The notes below the pieces were generated by a model. The model was not told the origin of the DNA and ran no database searches. It worked only from the letters and a program-made list of their open reading frames with translations. This document shows positions 7,205 to 15,635 of a DNA stretch of 64,000 nt, one piece after another. Within the stretch, counting starts at the first letter, position 1. Every line of letters starts with the position of its first letter. The DNA comes from Streptomyces cavernae (GTDB lineage: Bacteria > Actinomycetota > Actinomycetes > Streptomycetales > Streptomycetaceae), in assembly GCF_004023625.1 (NCBI RefSeq), contig NZ_RPDJ01000005.1, forward strand, positions 1 to 64,000, given 5' to 3'. Made by a program: the position numbers and the translations under genes.

Positions 7205-7633
7205 TCAGGTCACCAGGCCGCCCAGTTTGCGGAGGGACTCGTTGAGTGCGGCCGTTGCCGAGTCCTTGAGCTTTCCTGCCATCAGCGACACGGCCGCACC
7301 CGTGAACTCGCCGTCGATGCGGACCGTCGTGGCCTCGCCCTCGGGGCTCAGCGTGTAGCGCGTCGCGACGTTCACCGACATCGGGCCCTTGCCCCGGATG
7401 GCCAGCGTACGGGCCGGCTCGAGCTCCTCGATGGTCCAGTTGACCTCTGCCGGGAAGCCCATCAGTTTCATGTTCTCCTCGAAGGTGCCCCCCACCTCGA
7501 GGGTGGCGGGGCCGCCCTTGGGGAAGCTGGTGTGCGTCGAGTTCCACTCCCCGTACGAGGAGAAGTCCGTCAGCTGCGCCCAGACCTTCTCGGCAGGCGC
7601 CTCGATGCGTGCTTCCGCGCTGACCTCGGCCAT
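7205..7633 (-). CDS. SRPBCC (START-like) family protein, Rv0910-like
   Basis: A 142-residue helix-grip protein that would bind a hydrophobic ligand in a deep pocket; the substrate is unknown. It opens MAEVSAEARIEAPAEKVWAQ, the usual polyketide-cyclase/START beginning, followed by LTDFSSYGEW and the C-terminal amphipathic helix AGKLKDSATAALNESLRKLG. Some mycobacterial relatives (Rv0910) are annotated as toxins of a toxin-antitoxin pair, but no antitoxin-like partner is adjacent here, so that role is not claimed. ATG 7633 follows GGGGTGGACGG, a modest ribosome site. It is divergent from the Clp-N gene at 7904. Confidence 0.85.
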   Translation of the reverse strand: MAEVSAEARIEAPAEKVWAQLTDFSSYGEWNSTHTSFPKGGPATLEVGGTFEENMKLMGFPAEVNWTIEELEPARTLAIRGKGPMSVNVATRYTLSPEGEATTVRIDGEFTGAAVSLMAGKLKDSATAALNESLRKLGGLVT

Positions 7634-7903
7634 CCGTCCACCCCTTCACGTCGGGTGCTGCGCGCGGGCGCAGCATGCGGTGTCGCGGAACGTAGCCGCA
7701 GAGGCCGCAACATTCAATACTGATGAACCGTCAGGAAGTTTGGAAGCAGGGTTGGAGCAAGGCGGCGCGCCCCAAAGAGGGATAAATGCGGGATCTCCTT
7801 CGCAGGGATGAGGAACCGAGCGAGTAAGCACACCCTGCGTCGGACGCGAAGATGCTTCCGTACGCGGATGCGGCGGTGCGCCGGGGCTGATGGGGTGGGA
7901 GAT

Positions 7904-8419
7904 GTGCGACCCCGTATTCCCCGTCAGCAGGACTCCGATCGTGGCTGGACGCCCGCGGAACCCGACGCCGGCCTCACTGACGAGCTGGCCTCGGTGGTCG
8001 CCGGTGCGCGTCGGCGGGCTATGCGGGACGGGGACCGGCAGATCGACACGGCCCATCTGCTGCACAGTCTGCTGGAGTCGGATCCGGAGGTGCGCGCGGC
8101 CTTCGACGGTGGACCGCATCTCGCACGGCTGCTCGGCTATCTCGTGCAGCGCAGCATCGGTTACGGACTGAGCTGGCAGGGCACGGTCGAGGACTCTGGG
8201 GCCCTGCCGGTGGTGACGGCGGATGCGGCGGGCTGGTCGCCCACGGCCGCCCGTGCGATGGAAGGCGCCCGTGATCGGGCCGTACGACGTGGCGGCGGGC
8301 CCGCCCGAGGTGTCGACCTGTTCGCCGAGGTGGTCGCGGACCGGGAGTCGCGGGCCGTCGAGGTGCTGCACCGGGCGGGGGTCGACGTGGGGGAGCTGAC
8401 GGGGCGGATCGAGGGCTGA
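7904..8419 (+). CDS. Clp N-terminal (ClpN double repeat) domain protein
   Basis: A protein of about 171 residues made only of the ClpA/ClpC N-terminal repeat domain. The first repeat contains LASVVAGARRRAMRDGDRQI then DTAHLLHSLLE. The second contains ARAMEGARDRAVRRGGGPAR then GVDLFAEVVADRESRAVEVL. There is no ATPase module, so it is probably a stand-alone adaptor-like or sensor protein that may dock on Clp machinery. The start is uncertain: GTG 7904 and GTG 7895 are both near GGTGGGAG, and longer in-frame starts reach 7808 but encode an arginine-rich, unlikely N-terminus. No obvious operon partner. Confidence 0.8.
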   Translation: MRPRIPRQQDSDRGWTPAEPDAGLTDELASVVAGARRRAMRDGDRQIDTAHLLHSLLESDPEVRAAFDGGPHLARLLGYLVQRSIGYGLSWQGTVEDSGALPVVTADAAGWSPTAARAMEGARDRAVRRGGGPARGVDLFAEVVADRESRAVEVLHRAGVDVGELTGRIEG

Positions 8420-8500
8420 CGCGGGAGCCGGCGCAACAAGGATCCGGTCCACCTGGCAAGACAGGTGTCATAGGGGATGACGCTACTGACGTCTGCTGGC

Positions 8501-9598
8501 ATGATGTGGGCGGTGCGTACCTCTCGGAGCAACATGGGTCTGGGGCTGGCCCTGACGTCGGCCGTGGCGTTCGGCGGGTCCGGGGTCGCGGCCAAGCCGT
8601 TGATCGAGGCGGGGCTCGACCCGCTGCATGTGGTGTGGTTGCGGGTGGCCGGTGCCGCACTCGTGATGCTGCCGCTCGCCGTACGCCACCGCGCCCTGCT
8701 GCGCCGTCGTCCCGCGCTGCTCGCCGGGTTCGGTCTGCTCGCCGTGGCCGGCGTTCAGGCCTGCTACTTCGCCGCGATCTCCCGCCTTCCGGTGGGCGTC
8801 GCCCTGCTCGTCGAGTATCTCGGGCCCGCGCTCGTGCTCGGCTGGGTCCGGTTCGTGCAGCGGCGGCCGGTGAGCCGTGCAGCCGCCCTCGGGGTCGTCC
8901 TCGCCGTCAGTGGTCTGGCATGTGTCGTCGAGGTCTGGTCGGGGCTCGGCTTCGATGCGCTCGGCCTGCTGCTCGCCCTCGGTGCCGCCTGCTGCCAGGC
9001 CGGATACTTCGTCCTTGCCGACCACGGCAGCGACGCGGGTGAGGACGCGCCCGACCCGCTGGGCGTGATCGCGTACGGACTGCTCATCGGCGCGCTCGTG
9101 CTCAGCGTCGTCGCCCGGCCCTGGACCATGGACTGGTCGGTGCTCGGTGGCACCGCCGACGCGAACGGGACCGCGGTCGCCGCCTGGGTCCTGTTGGGGT
9201 GGGTCGTGCTGATCGCGACAGTCCTCGCCTACGTCACCGGGGTGATCTCGGTGCGGCGGCTCTCGCCGCAGGTGGCGGGTGTCGTGGCCTGCCTCGAAGC
9301 CGTGATCGCGACCGTGCTGGCGTGGGTCGTGCTCGGTGAACACCTCTCGGCGCCCCAGCTCGTGGGCGGAGCCGTGGTGCTGGTCGGTGCCTTCATCGCG
9401 CAGTCGTCGACGCCCGCGAAGGCCCCGGCGGAACCGGTCGTCGCGGGGAGCGCAGGGATGGGGAACGCGCAGGTGCGTGGGGAGGCGAACTTGTCCCGGG
9501 AGGTGAACGTGTCCGAGGCGAACGTGTCCCGGGAGGCGAGCGTGTCCGAGGACGCCCAGGCCGAAACGCGGTTGTCCGCCCGCCGCGGTTCCGCCTAG
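8501..9598 (+). CDS. EamA/DMT-family exporter
   Basis: A ten-helix drug/metabolite transporter with two EamA halves. The first begins GLGLALTSAVAFGGSGVAAK and includes YFAAISRLPVGVALLVEYLG; the second includes YVTGVISVRRLSPQVAGVVA and LAWVVLGEHLSAPQLVGGAV. It probably exports amino acids or other small metabolites. After the last helix an unusual hydrophilic tail (about 60 residues) holds degenerate repeats such as ANLSREVNVSEANVSREASV, encoded by near-repeats at 9477-9565. The start is uncertain: ATG 8501 gives a positive-inside leader; GTG 8513 and ATG 8534 (GGAG four bases upstream) are alternatives. It stands alone. Confidence 0.88.
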   Translation: MMWAVRTSRSNMGLGLALTSAVAFGGSGVAAKPLIEAGLDPLHVVWLRVAGAALVMLPLAVRHRALLRRRPALLAGFGLLAVAGVQACYFAAISRLPVGVALLVEYLGPALVLGWVRFVQRRPVSRAAALGVVLAVSGLACVVEVWSGLGFDALGLLLALGAACCQAGYFVLADHGSDAGEDAPDPLGVIAYGLLIGALVLSVVARPWTMDWSVLGGTADANGTAVAAWVLLGWVVLIATVLAYVTGVISVRRLSPQVAGVVACLEAVIATVLAWVVLGEHLSAPQLVGGAVVLVGAFIAQSSTPAKAPAEPVVAGSAGMGNAQVRGEANLSREVNVSEANVSREASVSEDAQAETRLSARRGSA

Positions 9599-9895
9599 GC
9601 TGCCGATCATGCCTTCGACGCTCGTTCTTCCGCCTCCGGCCGCCTGAGGCGGGCCCTGCGCGATCCACGTCCGGCGCGATATCCCCGTGCGCGAGCCGCG
9701 CATAACTGGGCCTCGCGTGCGCGACCTTCGTGTGCGTGAGTTTCGCGTGCGCGACCTTCGCGTGCGCGAGCTGCGCGTGCCGGGCGACGAGCGGTGCTGC
9801 CCGCAGACGAAGTCCAAGGACCCTTCCGTACGCCCGAAATGACGGCCGTACGACGTGGTCCCTCCTGAACTTCTGCGTATCTGCGGAGAGAACAC
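9599..9895. repeat. Intergenic stretch with CGTGCGCGA-type tandem repeats
   Basis: Between the two EamA genes the bases 9705-9785 repeat a theme of about 20 bp (GCGTGCGCGACCTTCGTGTG and relatives). No gene is visible. GGAGAG at 9885-9890 belongs to the next gene. Confidence 0.6.
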
Positions 9896-10963
9896 GTGTC
9901 GAACGCATCATTCGGCCAGCCCGTCGGGCGAGGCCTTGTCTGTCTGATCGTCGCCGGTGCCGCCTGGGGCACCGCCGGCGCCGCCGGCTCACTGGTCTAC
10001 TGGACCAGCGACATGGGGCCGGTCGCCCTCTCCTTCTGGCGCTGTGCGGCGGGACTCGTCCTGCTGCTCGTCGTGCACCATCTCCTCCGGCGGATCCGGC
10101 CCTCCCGGCCCTCCCGGCCCGCCCGGCGCACCGGAGCGGTCCGGTCTGACCGGCCCGGCCGCAGGGCGCTGCGGGCCGGAGTCAGCGGTCTGGCACTGGC
10201 CCTCTTCCAGACCGCCTACTTCGCCGCCGTGGAAGCGACCGGGCTCGCGGTCGCCACCGTGATCACGCTCGGTGCGGGGCCCGTGCTCATGGCGCTCGGG
10301 GCACGGGCGGGCCTGGGAGAGCGGCTCGGCCGCGGTGGAGCCGCCGCCGTGGCCGGGGCCCTCGCCGGGCTGACCGTCCTGGGACTGGGCAGCGGAGCTG
10401 CGACAGTACGTCCGTGGGGTGTACTGCTCGCGCTCCTCTCCGCGGCCGGATACTCCGCGATGACACTGCTGACCCGCTGGTGGGGACGCAGCGGTGAGGT
10501 GGACGCGTCTGGCACGACCGTGGGGGCGTTCGCCGTGACCGCACTGTGTCTGCTGCCGCCGGCGCTGGTCGAGGGGCTGGTGCCGAACACGGCCCAACCC
10601 GCCCTGCTCATCGGTTTGTTGGCGTACATCGCCGCGGTTCCCACGGCCCTCGCCTATCTCCTGTACTTCGCGGGCGCGGCCGTGGTCCGGTCCGCGACCG
10701 TCTCGGTGATCATGCTGCTGGAGCCGGTGAGCGCGGCGGTCCTCGCGGTGACCGTACTCGGCGAACGCCTCACCTGGGCCACCGTCCTCGGCACCCTGCT
10801 GATGCTGGGCTCGGCCGCCGGACTGGCGGTGACCGAGGCCCGCCGGGCGCGCTGCTCACGACAGACGGTCACCGGGCGGATGGCGCGAGCCGCCGTCAGG
10901 CCCGGCCCCGGCGCAGCACATGCTCCCGAGCCGTCGTGTCGCGCGGGCCGCCCCGTGTCATGA
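9896..10963 (+). CDS. EamA/DMT-family exporter
   Basis: A 355-residue ten-TM transporter of the same superfamily as the preceding gene but a different subgroup. Helix 1 is [20 protein letters not shown], and the first half ends [20 protein letters not shown]. The second half has [20 protein letters not shown] and [20 protein letters not shown], followed by [13 protein letters not shown] basic cytoplasmic loop ([14 protein letters not shown]) lies near residue 70. GTG 9896 has GGAGAG six bases upstream. The last 68 bases overlap the convergent PaiB-like gene and encode a poorly conserved Arg/Pro tail, so the original stop may have been earlier. Confidence 0.9.
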   Translation: MSNASFGQPVGRGLVCLIVAGAAWGTAGAAGSLVYWTSDMGPVALSFWRCAAGLVLLLVVHHLLRRIRPSRPSRPARRTGAVRSDRPGRRALRAGVSGLALALFQTAYFAAVEATGLAVATVITLGAGPVLMALGARAGLGERLGRGGAAAVAGALAGLTVLGLGSGAATVRPWGVLLALLSAAGYSAMTLLTRWWGRSGEVDASGTTVGAFAVTALCLLPPALVEGLVPNTAQPALLIGLLAYIAAVPTALAYLLYFAGAAVVRSATVSVIMLLEPVSAAVLAVTVLGERLTWATVLGTLLMLGSAAGLAVTEARRARCSRQTVTGRMARAAVRPGPGAAHAPEPSCRAGRPVS

Positions 10964-11585
10964 GGCCCGCCACGATCCGGTCCCGAACCTCCTGAGGTCG
11001 ATGGCCCGCGTACTTGAACTTCGCCTGGACTTCCGTCACTTCGAGGCGGAGACCGCGAATGCCGGTCAGGAGCCGGCCGTACGGGGCCTGGTCCGGCGCG
11101 GCCGGTGGCGAGCCGACCTCGGGCTGGAAGTGGGCGAGTTGCCGGTTGAGCAGGTCCGCCTTCTCCGTCGGCTCGTCGACCACTCGCGCGACGCAGTGGA
11201 GTTGGACCGCCGCGTAGAAGCTGGTGGGCACACCGTCCTCGGGCGGGGTGCCCACGGGCGCCTGCCAGAGACCGGGGACGAACACGTAGTCGTCGACCAC
11301 GCTCAGCAGCACCGTCGGGTCAGCTTCCAGGGCGGGCCACAGCGGGTTGGGGCGTGCCAGGTGTGCGATCACCTCGCCCCGCGGACCGCCGGCCGGGTCG
11401 TAGCAGAAGTGCAGCGGCTGGACGTAAGGAGGGCCTCCCGGCAGCCCGTTGACGGCGAGCTGCCCGAAGTCGTGCGCGCTGAGCCTTCTCTGCACTAGCA
11501 ACGTGCGCGCCCAACGAGACCGAAGGATTGGGTCGGGGCGGAGGAGTGGCCGCCAATCACGGTTCAGGGAACGGAACGTGCTCAC
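10896..11585 (-). CDS. FMN-binding negative transcriptional regulator (PaiB-like)
   Basis: A 229-residue split-barrel flavin-binding protein of the PaiB family. PaiB in Bacillus was described as a regulator of sporulation and protease genes; many relatives may be flavin or pyridoxine oxidase-like enzymes. Diagnostic blocks are [20 protein letters not shown] then PNPLW, then [20 protein letters not shown], and the C-terminal [20 protein letters not shown], matching the PaiB KFK...NRP signature. GTG 11585 is preceded immediately by GGAGGA, an unusually short spacing, so the true start may differ slightly. Its 3' end overlaps the EamA gene tail on the other strand. Confidence 0.85.
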   Translation of the reverse strand: MSTFRSLNRDWRPLLRPDPILRSRWARTLLVQRRLSAHDFGQLAVNGLPGGPPYVQPLHFCYDPAGGPRGEVIAHLARPNPLWPALEADPTVLLSVVDDYVFVPGLWQAPVGTPPEDGVPTSFYAAVQLHCVARVVDEPTEKADLLNRQLAHFQPEVGSPPAAPDQAPYGRLLTGIRGLRLEVTEVQAKFKYAGHRPQEVRDRIVAGLMTRGGPRDTTAREHVLRRGRA

Positions 11586-11652
11586 TCCTCCATGCCGTGG
11601 GCTGGGTTCGCTCAGACGGGGAAGTGCCTGAGCAGAAATCGCATCGCACCCG

Positions 11653-12942
11653 TCAGGAGCCGTCCCAGACGCCCTGGATCAGGGTGTTTCCGTCCTTCTC
11701 CGGCAGGGGCTCTTCGGAGGCGGACAGCGGTTGTGCAGTCCTCGGGGCCAGCGCGCGGATGGAGGGGGTGGCGACCATGGCGAGGGTGGCGAGGAGGATG
11801 AGCGCGGCTGCCGCGTAGAGGGTGGCATGAAGGCCGAGGAGGAGTACGGCGGGTCCGGCGGCGAACTGGGCGAGCGGGAGCGCGAGGTAGGAGCCAAGAT
11901 CGTCGTAGGCGTAGACGCGTGCAAGGCGGTCCTCGGGGATCTGCTCGTTGAGGGTCGAGTACCAGGCGACGCCGGCCTGTTCTACGCCCACGCCCGCCAC
12001 GAAGTTGGCCACGACCAGCGCCCAGGTATACGGGGCGAGCGCGAGCAGCAGCGGGGTTGTCGCCGTCAGGCCCATCAGCGCGCAGCCGACCAGGATCGCG
12101 CGCCGGGGCTGCCAGCGCAGCGACAATATGCCGCCGGCGACCGCGCCGAGCGAGGATGCGGCGACGGCCAGGCCCCAGCCGGTGCGGCCGATGCCGGTGG
12201 TGTCGGCGACTGCCGGGCCGAGGACGGTGAACGAGGCGGTGATGCCGGCGTTGAGGAAGCAGAAGGCCACCACGATCACCCACACCCAGGTACGGGAGGT
12301 GAACTCTCGCCAGCCGACGCGCAGTTCATGCACCACTCCGGGGCTGGGCGCGGGCAGTGCGACCTGGACGCGGACCAGCGCGAAGGACGAGGCGGCGAGC
12401 GCGAAGCTGAGCGCGTCGACGGCCAGGCCCCAGCCGGGGCCGATCGCGGCGACCAGTACGCCGCCCAGCGAGGCGCCCACGATCGTCGCGCTGCTGCCCG
12501 CGATTCGGGAGAGTGCGAGGGCGGCGCGGCGGGACTCGGCGGGCACGGTCTGGGGCAGCAGGGCCTGGGCGGCGGGCTGGTAGCAGGAACTTGACGCTCC
12601 GTTGACCGCGGCGAGCACCATGAGTAGGGGGATGGCGGCGCTGTGGGTGAGGACCAGAGCGGCGACCACTGCCTGGCTCGCGGCGCTGACCACACTGCTG
12701 CCGACCAGCAGCGGGCCGCGCGGCAGCCGGTCCGCCAACACCCCGCCGTACAGAAGGAAGAGGATGCCGGTGAGGGAGTGGGCGCCGACCACCAACCCGA
12801 GCGAGCCGACCGAGCCAGTGGCGTCGAGCACGGCGAAGGCCAGTGCGATCGGCGCCACCCCATTGCCGAGCAGGTTGGCCGTCGTCCCGATGAAGAGGTG
12901 ACGGAACGGGCGGTGACGCAGAGGCGCCAGGGCGGCAGACAT
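11653..12942 (-). CDS. MFS exporter (MFS_3/enterobactin-exporter-like)
   Basis: A 429-residue twelve-TM transporter. It opens LAPLRHRPFRHLFIGTTANL, typical of the actinobacterial MFS_3 group. The A-motif is GGVLADRLPRGPLL, then AAVNGASSSCYQPAAQALLP and the central VGWREFTSRTWVWVIVVAFC. The second half contains LRWQPRRAILVG and WYSTLNEQIPEDRLARVYAY. It is most likely a proton-driven drug or siderophore-type exporter; the substrate cannot be read from sequence. A second member of the same group is at 57154..58458. ATG 12942 follows weak ribosome signals. No regulator is adjacent. Confidence 0.92.
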   Translation of the reverse strand: MSAALAPLRHRPFRHLFIGTTANLLGNGVAPIALAFAVLDATGSVGSLGLVVGAHSLTGILFLLYGGVLADRLPRGPLLVGSSVVSAASQAVVAALVLTHSAAIPLLMVLAAVNGASSSCYQPAAQALLPQTVPAESRRAALALSRIAGSSATIVGASLGGVLVAAIGPGWGLAVDALSFALAASSFALVRVQVALPAPSPGVVHELRVGWREFTSRTWVWVIVVAFCFLNAGITASFTVLGPAVADTTGIGRTGWGLAVAASSLGAVAGGILSLRWQPRRAILVGCALMGLTATTPLLLALAPYTWALVVANFVAGVGVEQAGVAWYSTLNEQIPEDRLARVYAYDDLGSYLALPLAQFAAGPAVLLLGLHATLYAAAALILLATLAMVATPSIRALAPRTAQPLSASEEPLPEKDGNTLIQGVWDGS

Positions 12943-13022
12943 GCGCCTGATCGTCGGGACTGGGCGGCACGGCCGTCAACGGGTTTTAGGACTGGCACCG
13001 GGCCAGGTGTGCGGCTGCCCAC

Positions 13023-13385
13023 TCATTGGCACCCTGGCCGACGCCTCTGCGCGGGGAACCCTGGGATGCCCAGGGAAACGGGGCCGACTCGCTCGAAGCG
13101 CGTGGTCTGCTGACGTTTGCTGCGGAGGAAGGTCAGGGTCAGGTCGATGCCTTCGATCCGGTACCAGCGCAGCAGGTCGTAGCCGTAGCTGCGGCAGGTG
13201 AGCGGGCTGACGTCGCCGAGCGTGAGGTCCCGCAGATAGCTGCTGACCGGCTGGATCTCCCGGTCCGCGGCATCCATGACATACCACGGCAACGATGGCG
13301 TCGTACCCGCTACTACCGCACCTACGCGGGGCAGTTGAGCCCGCCCGTCAATCAAATCTCGATGAATTGAAGGAGCTTCATGCAC
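13023..13385 (-). pseudogene. Truncated phage-type (tyrosine) integrase, N-terminal part
   Basis: Residues about 15-85 (LPRVG..., PWYVMDAADREIQPVSSYLR, PLTCRSYGYDLLRWYR) match the SAM-like core-binding domain of actinobacterial tyrosine recombinases. Just after LLRWYR the sequence diverges to unrelated residues and stops, so the rest of the core-binding domain and the whole catalytic domain (R...HxxR...Y) are absent. The remnant marks an old integrative element or IS-associated recombinase. No attachment-site repeat was recognised nearby. Confidence 0.7.
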
Positions 13386-13503
13386 ACCGGAACTCTCCCG
13401 AGACGCAGCACTCCCGTCGAACCGATCAAGGAGTTAGTGCAGTCAACGGACCAGTGTTGCCACTCTGTCTCGTCGCGTGCGCTGTCCCAGGGATGGACCA
13501 GCA

Positions 13504-14259
13504 TCACAGGGCCGCCAGGTAGTCCGGCAGACCGATGCCGGAAGCGAGGTCAGCCGACGGGGCCGGGGTGCCGTACCCCTTGCGCAGCGGGAGCACTCCG
13601 GCCCAGTGCGGCAGGCCGAGGTCCTCGGGTTCGTCGTTGGGGCCGCCGGTCCGCAGCTTCGCGGAGACCTCGCCGAGGTCGAGGCGGAGCACGGCGGTGG
13701 CGGCAAGTTCCTTCGGGTTCCCCGGCCGGGAGTCGTGGGAGCGGCCCGGCACCACATGGTCGACCAGCGCGTCGAGTGCCTCCCGCTTCTCCTCGGGATC
13801 AGTCACCTGATGAGCGGTCCCGTGCACCACCACGGAGCGGTAGTTGATGGAGTGATGGAAGGCGGAGCGGGCCAGCACCAGGCCGTCGACGTGGGTCACG
13901 GTCAGACAGACCGGGAGTCCCGGGTCGGCCTCGCCCGCCATGCGCAGCGGGCGCGAACCCGTCGAGCCGTGCACGTACAGGCGCTCGCCGACACGGCCGT
14001 AGAGCGTGGGCAGCACGACCGGTGCGCCGTCGCGTACGAAACCGAGGTGGCAGACGTACCCCTCGTCGAGGATCGAATGCACCAACTCCCGGTCGTACGC
14101 GGCCCTTTGGCGGGCGCGGGTGGGGACGGTGCGGTCGGTGGGGGTGTAGGCGGCGGGTTCTTCGGCCGCGGCCGGCCGTGTGGACGCCCCCGGGGCGGTA
14201 CGCGGGGCGGGTGGCTCCGGCGTCGGCTCGGGCACGGTGACACTCGTCGGCTCCGGCAT
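13504..14259 (-). CDS. Pyridoxamine 5'-phosphate oxidase-family flavoprotein
   Basis: A 251-residue split-barrel FMN protein. The first 50 residues are Pro/Ala-rich and disordered. The domain follows: YDRELVHSILDEGYVCHLGF, APVVLPTLYGRVGERLYVHG, then SAFHHSINYRSVVVHGTAHQ, which fit flavin binding. The gene is divergent from a MocR/GntR-aminotransferase regulator with only a 36-bp gap, a classic arrangement in which the regulator controls the flavoprotein gene in response to pyridoxal phosphate or a related amine. ATG 14259 has AGGAG six bases upstream. It may act on a vitamin B6 vitamer, though some family members use F420 or heme; cofactor identity is inferred. Confidence 0.88.
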   Translation of the reverse strand: MPEPTSVTVPEPTPEPPAPRTAPGASTRPAAAEEPAAYTPTDRTVPTRARQRAAYDRELVHSILDEGYVCHLGFVRDGAPVVLPTLYGRVGERLYVHGSTGSRPLRMAGEADPGLPVCLTVTHVDGLVLARSAFHHSINYRSVVVHGTAHQVTDPEEKREALDALVDHVVPGRSHDSRPGNPKELAATAVLRLDLGEVSAKLRTGGPNDEPEDLGLPHWAGVLPLRKGYGTPAPSADLASGIGLPDYLAAL

Positions 14260-14273
14260 TGCGCACTCCTATT

Positions 14274-14283
14274 GCACTAGTGC
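14274..14283. promoter_or_regulatory. Palindromic operator between divergent PPOX and MocR genes
   Basis: GCACTAGTGC is a perfect 10-bp palindrome in the 36-bp gap. Its TGCA core recurs within TGCATAAT just after it. Position between both ribosome sites suits a MocR regulator that controls itself and the divergent gene. Confidence 0.55.
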
Positions 14284-14295
14284 ATAATCTGTTTT

Positions 14296-15627
14296 GTGCT
14301 AGGAGATTATCGGATCGCTGGGCGGCGCGCAGCCGAGATTGCCGCCAGCGTTGAGGCCGGGGTGGGTTCCGGAGCTCTGGAGCCGGGGCAACTACTGCCG
14401 CCCATGCGGGAGTTGGCGAGCCGGCTCGGAGTGAATCCCAATACCGTCGCGGCTGCCTATCGCACGCTGCGCGAGCGCGGGGTCATCGAGACGGCGGGCC
14501 GCCGGGGCAGCCGGGTACGTGCCAAGCCGGCAACCACCGGCCGTGAGCGTTTCCGCGTGGATGTGCCGGCGGGCGTCCGGGATCTGTCGAGCGGCAACCC
14601 GGATCCGGCGCTGCTGCCGCCGCTGGCCGAGGCGTTCGCGGTGGCGGCCGCGCGGGGGGACCGGGCGCCGGTGCTGTACGGGGAGGCCCGGGTGGAGCCG
14701 GAACTGGCGCGGATCGCCCGGGCGGAACTGGAGGCGGACGGAGTGCCGGAGAGCCCCGTCGTGGTGACGTCCGGAGCGCTCGACGCCATCGAGCGGGTGC
14801 TGGCGGCCCACCTCAAGCCCGGTGACGCGGTCGCCGTCGAGGACCCCGGCTGGGGGAGTGTGCTCGATCTGGTCCCGGCGCTGGGGCTGCGCATCGTGCC
14901 CGTCGGGGTCGACGACGAGGGTCCGCTGCCGGACGACGTGGCCCGGGCCCTGACGGCCGGGGCGCGGGCGCTCGTCGTCACCTGCCGGGCGCAGAACCCG
15001 ACCGGGGCCGCGATCGGGGCGGCACGCGCGCGTGCCCTGAAGGCCGTGCTCGCGGAGCACCCGGGGACGCTGCTGATCGAGGACGATCACGGGCACCGGA
15101 TCGTCGACCTCACCCTGCACCCGCTCGCCGGAGCCACCCGGCACTGGGCGTTCGTCCGCTCGGAGGCCAAGGCGTACGGGCCCGATCTGCGGTTCGCCGT
15201 GCTCACTGGGGACGCGGTGACCGCCGACAGGGTGCAGGGGCGGCAGCGGCTCGGGCCCGGCTGGGTCAGCCATCTGGTGCAGCGGGCCGTGGTGGAGCTG
15301 TGGAGCGGCGGGTCCCTGGATTCGGCGGGGGTCGCCGCCGCGTACGGACGGCGACGGGACGCGCTCATCGCCGCGCTGGCGGAGCACGGGGTCGCCGCGC
15401 GGGGACGCAGCGGGATGAACGTGTGGGTGCCCGTCCCGGACGAGACCGGTGTGGTCGCCCGGTTGCTGCACGCCGGATGGGCGGTGGCGCCCGGGGCGCG
15501 CTTCCGGATCGGGGCGGCGCCCGGGGTACGGATCACCGTCTCCCGGCTCCTCCCCGAGGAGGCGGGAGAGCTGGCGAGGGCGGTGGCTTCGGTGGTGGGA
15601 CCCGGGCCGGTGCTGCGGGATGTGTGA
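14296..15627 (+). CDS. MocR-type regulator: GntR HTH fused to class I aminotransferase fold
   Basis: A 443-residue fusion. The GntR winged helix is at residues 10-75 (LEPGQLLPPMRELASRLGVN, NTVAAAYRTLRERGVIETAG), then a linker and an aminotransferase-like domain from about 100. The PLP region is visible: EDPGWGSVLDLVPALGLRIV, RAQNPTGAAIG, IEDDHGHRIVDL, and the Schiff-base lysine in SEAKAYGPDLRFAVLTGD. MocR proteins sense PLP or amino compounds and usually activate a divergent gene. GTG 14296 overlaps the promoter zone and lacks a strong ribosome site. The stop lies 8 bp from the end of the convergent DMT transporter. Confidence 0.92.
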   Translation: MLGDYRIAGRRAAEIAASVEAGVGSGALEPGQLLPPMRELASRLGVNPNTVAAAYRTLRERGVIETAGRRGSRVRAKPATTGRERFRVDVPAGVRDLSSGNPDPALLPPLAEAFAVAAARGDRAPVLYGEARVEPELARIARAELEADGVPESPVVVTSGALDAIERVLAAHLKPGDAVAVEDPGWGSVLDLVPALGLRIVPVGVDDEGPLPDDVARALTAGARALVVTCRAQNPTGAAIGAARARALKAVLAEHPGTLLIEDDHGHRIVDLTLHPLAGATRHWAFVRSEAKAYGPDLRFAVLTGDAVTADRVQGRQRLGPGWVSHLVQRAVVELWSGGSLDSAGVAAAYGRRRDALIAALAEHGVAARGRSGMNVWVPVPDETGVVARLLHAGWAVAPGARFRIGAAPGVRITVSRLLPEEAGELARAVASVVGPGPVLRDV

Positions 15628-15635
15628 GGTGTGGG

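Noticed and set aside
7205..8419. SRPBCC and Clp-N genes as a toxin-antitoxin pair
   Set aside because: They are divergent and 270 bp apart, and the Clp-N protein has no antitoxin features.
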